Origin: Pseudorhodobacter antarcticus
Lineage (GTDB): Bacteria; Pseudomonadota; Alphaproteobacteria; Rhodobacterales; Rhodobacteraceae
Reading direction: 5' to 3'
Length of the DNA stretch: 59,960 nucleotides
Assembly: GCF_900110135.1 (NCBI RefSeq)
Contig: NZ_FOCO01000021.1
Coordinates: forward strand, 1-59,960
The notes below the pieces were generated by a model that saw only the letters and a program-made list of their open reading frames with translations, was not told the DNA's origin and did no database searches. The translations under genes were made by a program, and so were the position numbers. Of this stretch, positions 55,981-59,960 are shown piece by piece; the stretch's first letter is position 1, and the number at the start of each line of letters is the position of its first letter.

Positions 55981-57122
55981 CAGATGCACTCGTGATTGGG
56001 GCCGGGCCTGCGGGGTTGATGGCTGCCGAGGCGTTGGCGGCGGCAGGGCGGCGGGTTTTGGTGGTGGAGGGCAAGCCAAGCCCCGCGCGCAAATTCCTGA
56101 TGGCGGGCAAATCGGGGTTGAACATTACCCATGCGGGGCCGCGGTTTATGGGCGCCTATCCGCAAGGGTGGCTGGCCCCCGTTTTGGCAGGGTTTGGACC
56201 GGAGGCGGTGCAAGATTGGTGCCGCGTTTTGGGGCAAGAGGTGTTTACGGGCACATCGGGGCGGGTGTTTCCGGTGGCGATGAAAGCGTCGCCTTTGTTG
56301 CGCGCGTGGTTGGCGCGGTTGGCGGGCGCGGGGGTGGAATTGCGGACCCGCTGGCGCTGGGTGGGGTTTGAAGGGGATGGTTTCGCCTTTGACACGGGCG
56401 ACGGGCGGCAAGTGTTGCAGCCCGCCGTGACCGTGCTGGCATTGGGCGGGGCGAGTTGGGCACGGCTGGGGTCCGATGCGGCGTGGGTGCCGTATTTGAC
56501 TGAGCGGGGCGTGGCGATTGCGCCGTTTCAACCTGCAAATATGGGGTTTTGCGTGGATTGGTCGCCGCATATGGCTGTGCATTTTGGGGCGCCTGTGAAA
56601 GGTGCCGCCTTGTGTATTTCAGGGCGGCGCGAGCGGGGGGAGTTTGTGATTTCCGCACGCGGGATAGAGGGTGGCGGGATTTATGCGATCAGCCGCGATT
56701 TGCGCGATGGGGCGCAGGCCACGCTAGATTTGATGCCGGATGTGGGTTTGGACGCGCTGCGGGTGCGCTTGGCGCAAGCGCGCAAAGGCGACAGCGTGAC
56801 GGGGCGGTTGCGCAAGCTGGGGCTGCCTGCGGTTGCGGTGGCGCTGGTGCAGGAATGGGGGCGACCGTTTGGCGATGATTTGGCGGCCGTGATCAAGGCG
56901 CTGCCACTGCGCCACGCGGGCCCGCGCCCGATGGATGAGGCGATTTCGACCGCTGGCGGCATTGCGCGCGCAAGCCTGACCGATGGGTTGGAACTGCGCG
57001 CCCTGCCCCGCGTGTTTGCCTGCGGCGAAATGCTGGATTGGGAAGCGCCAACGGGCGGGTATTTGCTGACTGCCTGCTGGGCAAGCGGTTTGCATGCGGG
57101 GCGCGCGGCGGCGCTGGTTTAA
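55977..57122 (+). CDS. HI0933-like NAD(P)/FAD-dependent flavoprotein (TIGR03862 type)
   Basis: A 381-residue flavoprotein. The dinucleotide fold starts VIGAGPAGLMAAEALAAAGRRVLVVEGK, followed by FLMAGKSGLNITHAGP, the marker of HI0933-like proteins, and the C-terminal FAD segment VFACGEMLDWEAPTGGYLLTACWASGLHAG. The reaction is unknown; these proteins are often annotated as BaiN/HI0933-type reductases. The start is GTG 55977 overlapping the mscS stop. Confidence 0.9.
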   Translation: MTDALVIGAGPAGLMAAEALAAAGRRVLVVEGKPSPARKFLMAGKSGLNITHAGPRFMGAYPQGWLAPVLAGFGPEAVQDWCRVLGQEVFTGTSGRVFPVAMKASPLLRAWLARLAGAGVELRTRWRWVGFEGDGFAFDTGDGRQVLQPAVTVLALGGASWARLGSDAAWVPYLTERGVAIAPFQPANMGFCVDWSPHMAVHFGAPVKGAALCISGRRERGEFVISARGIEGGGIYAISRDLRDGAQATLDLMPDVGLDALRVRLAQARKGDSVTGRLRKLGLPAVAVALVQEWGRPFGDDLAAVIKALPLRHAGPRPMDEAISTAGGIARASLTDGLELRALPRVFACGEMLDWEAPTGGYLLTACWASGLHAGRAAALV

Positions 57123-57151
57123 GGGGGGTCTTTGGGGTCTGCGCGCCTGAT

Positions 57152-57697
57152 TTACGCCGCCGTTTTCCAATTTACCGGGGTCATGTACACAATGACATCG
57201 CCCACGCTGACCATCACATCGCCTTCTTGAATATTGACCTGCATTTTCATCGCGCGGCTGGCGAGTTGCGCCAACGCCTCGGTCTCTTTGGCAGAAAAGC
57301 TGACGACTTGCAGGTTGTCAAAACGGGTGGTGCTGCCTTTGATCTTGTCCCACCACACCTCGGCCGTGCGGCCGCCGTAGGGATAGACGACAACCCGGTC
57401 GGCCTTGCTGCACGATTGGCGCATCACTTTTTCGCTGGGCAAGCCCAAGGCGACCCACACATGCAAATCGCCGCTCAGGCTTTTTTGCCAAATGTCGGGT
57501 TCATCGTCGGTGGACAGGCCCTTGGCCATTTCCAACTGTTCGTGGGCGTTCAGGGCAAAGGCGATGATGCGCACCATCAACCGTTCGTCGGTTTCAGAGG
57601 GGTGTTTGGCGATGGTCAGTTTGTGGGTGTCGTAATAATGGCGATCCATGTCCGAGATCGACAGTTCAACTTTATAGATGGTGGCATTTTGCGCCAT
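57152..57697 (-). CDS. YaeQ family protein
   Basis: A 181-residue protein, the same length as E. coli YaeQ. It starts MAQNATIYKVELSISDMDRHYYDTHKL and has DEPDIWQKSLSGDLHVWVALGLPSEKVMRQSCSKA with the ending GDVIVYMTPVNWK. The fold is PD-(D/E)XK nuclease-like in the family, but no activity is established. ATG 57697 is chosen over an upstream start. It is convergent with the flavoprotein and is the last housekeeping gene before the mobile region. Confidence 0.93.
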   Translation of the reverse strand: MAQNATIYKVELSISDMDRHYYDTHKLTIAKHPSETDERLMVRIIAFALNAHEQLEMAKGLSTDDEPDIWQKSLSGDLHVWVALGLPSEKVMRQSCSKADRVVVYPYGGRTAEVWWDKIKGSTTRFDNLQVVSFSAKETEALAQLASRAMKMQVNIQEGDVMVSVGDVIVYMTPVNWKTAA

Positions 57698-57856
57698 GAC
57701 GATTCCCAACCCTGCAAGGATGAGGACGCCTACTGCGTCTGGCATCCGGGTGAAAGCGAATTAAAGGGTGGGGGGTGCGGGGGGAGGAGAGTGCAGGCAC
57801 AACCTACTGTAATCTGGACATGTCCCGATGATATGCGCCACCAGAATGGTATCAAG

Positions 57857-58069
57857 ATGCAACAGAAACTGACTGACGTGGCGCTGCGTGCATTGAAAGC
57901 GCCAACGGTGCCACGGATTGGCATCAGCGATACTAATCGGGTTAGGCGTTGCTTTCGGCTGACATCAAGCAACAAAGCGACGTGGCTTCATCAAAAGCAG
58001 ATCAAGGGCGGGGTCCGGCGCGGATTTACGCTTGGCGGTTATCCGGCCATGTTAAACGTCATGTCCTAA
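57857..58069 (+). pseudogene. tyrosine integrase N-terminal stub
   Basis: A 70-codon frame, MQQKLTDVALRALKAPTV ... SNKATWLHQKQIKGGVRRGFTLGGYPAM, matches the Arm-DNA-binding N-terminal domain (DUF4102) of P4-type integrases. It stops after about 70 residues instead of about 400; the catalytic domain is absent downstream. It is the trace of an integrated island whose integrase has been cut off. No tRNA gene lies beside it in this window. Confidence 0.75.
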
Positions 58070-58112
58070 GCGGCGCGCATCGCGGCATATCTGACAGCCA
58101 CACAGGCCTCAT

Positions 58113-58139
58113 GGGCCGCTTGGGCCGCTTGGGTCGCTT
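58113..58139 (+). repeat. 9-base tandem repeat, GGGCCGCTT x3
   Basis: Three units: GGGCCGCTT at 58113-58121 and 58122-58130, and GGGTCGCTT at 58131-58139. It lies just beyond the truncated Fic gene, in the mobile remnant region. Confidence 0.8.
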
Positions 58140-58214
58140 GGGTTTGAGGCGTAACCGGCAACCTCCCGCCCCTCATCAATGAAACGCTCCATACCGCTGA
58201 GCCCGCGCAGATTA

Positions 58215-58415
58215 TTAAGCGTCTTTGAATAGGCCGCATGCGGAACTCGGCCCATAGTCGATAACCTTGCGCGTGCGCAGCATTTCAATGGCGTCATCCA
58301 AATTCGTCGGAAACAAGGCATGTTCGACGTGTTTTATAGATGCTGGATCGCTCAACCCTTGGGTGTTGCGCAGGTAGCCTGCGGTCTTGAAATCGCCAAA
58401 CGGATCGGAGGCCAA
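58215..58415 (-). pseudogene. Fic-family protein, N-terminal fragment
   Basis: A 66-codon frame read from about 58415 (TTG): ASDPFGDFKTAGYLRNTQGLSD and IKHVEHALFPTNLDDAIEMLRTRKVIDYG resemble the N-terminal region of Fic-domain proteins. The frame ends at 58215, well before where the catalytic HPFxxGNG would lie, and I cannot find that motif nearby. The fragment follows the antitoxin-like frame below, with only four bases between the antitoxin stop and its start codon. Intact Fic proteins AMPylate targets such as gyrase. The family call is by eye and moderate. Confidence 0.5.
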
Positions 58416-58419
58416 GAGA

Positions 58420-58688
58420 TCAGCCCCGAATTTCGCGCTGGTATTGACCGAGGAGATCGACCAAGCGGCGACCGCTGATGACCTTGCGGCGCTTGAGGGC
58501 GATCAGCACCTCCTCAGTCGTGTCGAGTTCGACACTGTCGCCGGCCAGCTCCCTCACTTTTGCCGCATAGAGATGGCCGCAGGTCTTTTCGGGCAGGAAT
58601 TTTTTTGCCTGCTAAAGCGCGCGACCACGTCGGCCATCTTGAGGAAGCGCTTGGTGATATTTTCTGTTGAGGCGACATGCTTGAACAC
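58420..58688 (-). pseudogene. putative antitoxin partner of Fic, one-base frameshift
   Basis: A GTG at 58688 follows AAGGAGAT. The frame reads FKHVASTENITKRFLKMADVVARFSRQK, then a run of seven A shifts it. After adding one A it continues KFLPEKTCGHLYAAKVREL, DSVELDTTEEVLIALKRRKV and LVDLLGQYQREIRG to the stop at 58420. The repaired protein is 89 residues, small and charged, and lies directly upstream of the Fic-like fragment on the same strand, as antitoxins of Fic modules do. The antitoxin role is inferred from size and position. Confidence 0.5.
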
Positions 58689-59004
58689 TGAGATCTCCTT
58701 GGGAAAAAGATAGCATCTCGGATACAGTTCGGCCACTCCATTTTGTGGTTGAAGCCCGCTGAAGCGGGGTTACGGCGCCTGCCTGATAACATAGTTTTCA
58801 CAAGGAAATGTGGGCCTTGCACCCTGCCAGCCGTTCAAGTGAAACGGACCACCCTAAAGTCAAAAATGGCGAGGCTTGAGACGGCGAAAGTCGCGGCCAT
58901 GTCTGCGAAGATGCTTGCCTGCTTCTCTGCCACTCGGCAGGTGGTCTTATCACGGTTTGGTACCGCCCCTTTGATAGCGTAATGTGCAGCAAAGGAGATG
59001 ATCT
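58689..59004. other. 316-base spacer in the mobile remnant region
   Basis: No gene is recognised. Short frames on both strands show no family pattern. The right part (from about 58940) is probably the left end of the IS3-type element whose orfA starts at 59005; a ribosome site AAAGGAGATG precedes that ATG. The inverted repeat of the element could not be fixed. Confidence 0.4.
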
Positions 59005-59250
59005 ATGGGCACAGTCAGGCCGGATGAATTTCGCAAGGATGCGGTGCGGATCGCGCTGACCAGCGGGCTTTCACGCAAACAGATTGCGGATGATCTCGGG
59101 GTTGGGATGTCGACGCTGAACAAATGGATCACGGCGCACCGCGACACGGATGTGGTGACGCAGGAAGATCGCGAGCTTGCGCTTGAGAACGAACGGCTTC
59201 GGCGCGAGAACCGCATACTTCGCGAGGAGCGGGGCATCCTAAAAAAGGCG
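59005..59250 (+). pseudogene. IS3-family transposase OrfA, 3' part cut by an IS30-type element
   Basis: 82 codons: MGTVRPDEFRKDAVRIAL, SRKQIADDLGVGMSTLNKW (helix-turn-helix) and the leucine-zipper stretch ALENERLRRENRILREERGIL, the typical IS3 OrfA. The reading breaks off after KKA at the A-run (AAAAAA) where IS3 elements shift frame into OrfB. The next bases belong to the IS30-type element, and OrfB is not in the window. The IS3 element was therefore interrupted by the later insertion. Confidence 0.85.
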
Positions 59251-59451
59251 CCGGTGGGTTCAACCGGTCAGCGCAACTGCTCGATCAAAGGTATCAGCCG
59301 GGGTCTGGAAGCCAAGCGTTTTTCTCGGCCTTGTATTGAGGCGTAAGGCAACCTGATCGAGGTCATACTGCGTGTAGACAGACAGGTCCGTCCCTTTCGG
59401 GAAGTATCGGCGTAGTAGACCATTGGTGTTCTCGTTGCTGCCACGTTGCCA

Positions 59452-59530
59452 AGCATTGCCCCCTCTCACGCATGCTGGCATGCGTTGCCGGGCAACGGGC
59501 AGGCGATTTGCAAAGCAAATCTGCCGGGTG
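59452..59530. repeat. small modular palindromic insertion 1 (about 79 bases)
   Basis: The transposase reading FCDPRSP | WQRGSNEN is split by this sequence. It contains CCCCTCTC, then three perfect hairpins in a row: CGCATGC-TG-GCATGCG, GTTGCC-G-GGCAAC and GATTTGC-AAA-GCAAATC, then TGCCGGG. It shares parts and order with the insertion at 59789-59834. It has no coding capacity. Edges are known to within a few bases. Confidence 0.75.
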
Positions 59531-59788
59531 GGGGCTTCGGGGGTCGCAGAAATAGACGCTGACATCCGTCGCAACGGTGAACTTTCTATGATACGCAAGT
59601 TCGGTTCCGCGATCCCAGGTCAGCGATGCCATCAATCCCTGCGGCAGATTCTGAACCTGTCGGATCAGGGCACCGACAACGCTCTCGCTGTCCTTGCCGC
59701 CGACCTTGACCAGCACCACGAAGCGCGAGGTGCGCTCTACCAGCGTTGCGATATGGCTGTTTTTGGCACCGATCAGAAGGTCCCCTTC

Positions 59789-59834
59789 CCCCTCTCGTGA
59801 CATTTTGCTTTGCAAATGCACTGCCGGGCAATGA
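59789..59834. repeat. small modular palindromic insertion 2 (about 46 bases)
   Basis: It replaces the Trp codon between GH and EGDLLIG of the IS30 transposase. It begins CCCCTCTC, then the hairpin CATTTTGC-TTT-GCAAATG (one bulged T) and ACTGCCGGGCAAT, the counterpart of GTTGCCGGGCAAC in insertion 1. It is a shorter member of the same family of elements. Confidence 0.75.
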
Positions 59835-59960
59835 GTGGCCAGGGATGGCACGATCTTCAATCACTGCCGGCCTGTCGCGGATCGACACGGCATCGATGAT
59901 CTGCCCCCTCGTCTGCCCATCTGTCGTTGAAGTCCTGCCGCGACGCATGATCCTTCGGCT

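Larger units (their letters stand above)
59260..59960 (-). pseudogene. IS30-family transposase, broken by two small insertions (runs off the window)
   Basis: Three consecutive pieces of one IS30 transposase lie in three frames on the minus strand. 5' piece: TRGQIIDAVSIRDRPAVIEDRAIPGH (to about 59835). Middle: EGDLLIGAKNSHIATLVERTSRFVVL and [30 protein letters not shown] up to FCDPRSP (about 59788-59531). 3' piece: [24 protein letters not shown] and [19 protein letters not shown] to the stop at 59260. The DDE signature residues are present in the pieces. Insertions of about 46 and 79 bases separate the pieces and shift the frame each time, so the enzyme is dead. The gene start lies beyond the right edge. 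Confidence 0.85.

Noticed and set aside
54901-56079. 392-codon minus-strand frame opposite mscS
   Set aside because: Gln/Arg/His-rich antisense shadow that crosses two real genes.
58743-58982. 79-codon plus-strand frame before the IS3 orfA
   Set aside because: No recognisable family, no ribosome site, and it runs into the presumed left end of the IS3 element.

Overview
The window looks like chromosome of a marine-type alphaproteobacterium of the family Rhodobacteraceae (Roseobacter group). The evidence is the order rpsT-dnaA-dnaN-recF-gyrB, a CcrM-type GANTC methyltransferase, DUF2794 and DUF3576 proteins, DciA, a Rhodobacteraceae-style porin, and a leuS-lptE-holA string. No rRNA, tRNA or CRISPR array was seen. 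The family assignment is recognition by eye, not a database result.

Layout. 1-2.6 kb: the end of an IS5-type insertion sequence sits inside fliK, followed by flgD. 2.7-7.6 kb: a phosphotransferase, ubiB-ubiE (ubiquinone), mutM and an enoyl-CoA hydratase. 7.7-15.9 kb: rpsT, dnaA, dnaN, recF, a VOC protein, a frameshifted LysE-type exporter and gyrB. 15.9-19.4 kb: efp facing its modification enzyme epmA, then pgsA-moaD-moaE and DUF2794. 19.4-25.9 kb, minus strand: a YnjBCD-like ABC transporter with a CDP-alcohol phosphotransferase, a CoA transferase, a DsbA-like protein and dciA. 26-30.2 kb: mutY, an alkane hydroxylase, ccrM and rnhB. 30.3-33.8 kb: a small exported protein, a two-TM protein with a winged-helix-like tail, and carboxynorspermidine decarboxylase and synthase. 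33.8-41.8 kb: a 1062-residue self-sufficient reductive dehalogenase beside a sugar-type ABC transporter and its LacI regulator. 41.8-48.3 kb: xthA, a response regulator, ribA, an L,D-transpeptidase, a YggS protein and porins. 48.7-57.7 kb: DUF3576 lipoprotein, leuS, lptE, holA, HPP-CBS, mscS, a flavoprotein and yaeQ. 57.8-60 kb: a graveyard of mobile DNA with an integrase stub, a decayed antitoxin-Fic pair, a cut IS3 orfA and an IS30 transposase broken by two small palindromic inserts.

The most interesting items are: (i) the BhbA-type reductive dehalogenase, with a degenerate second half-copy and its own flavin/NAD/2Fe-2S reductase; (ii) a sharp strand-composition switch at about 30.2 kb, where the plus strand goes from C-rich to G-rich regardless of gene direction; (iii) a bipartite intergenic element present twice (12-bp palindrome, about 44 bp, CtrA-like box, GCATCGCG); (iv) two related modular hairpin insertions inside one IS30 transposase; and (v) three GANTC sites in front of ccrM itself.
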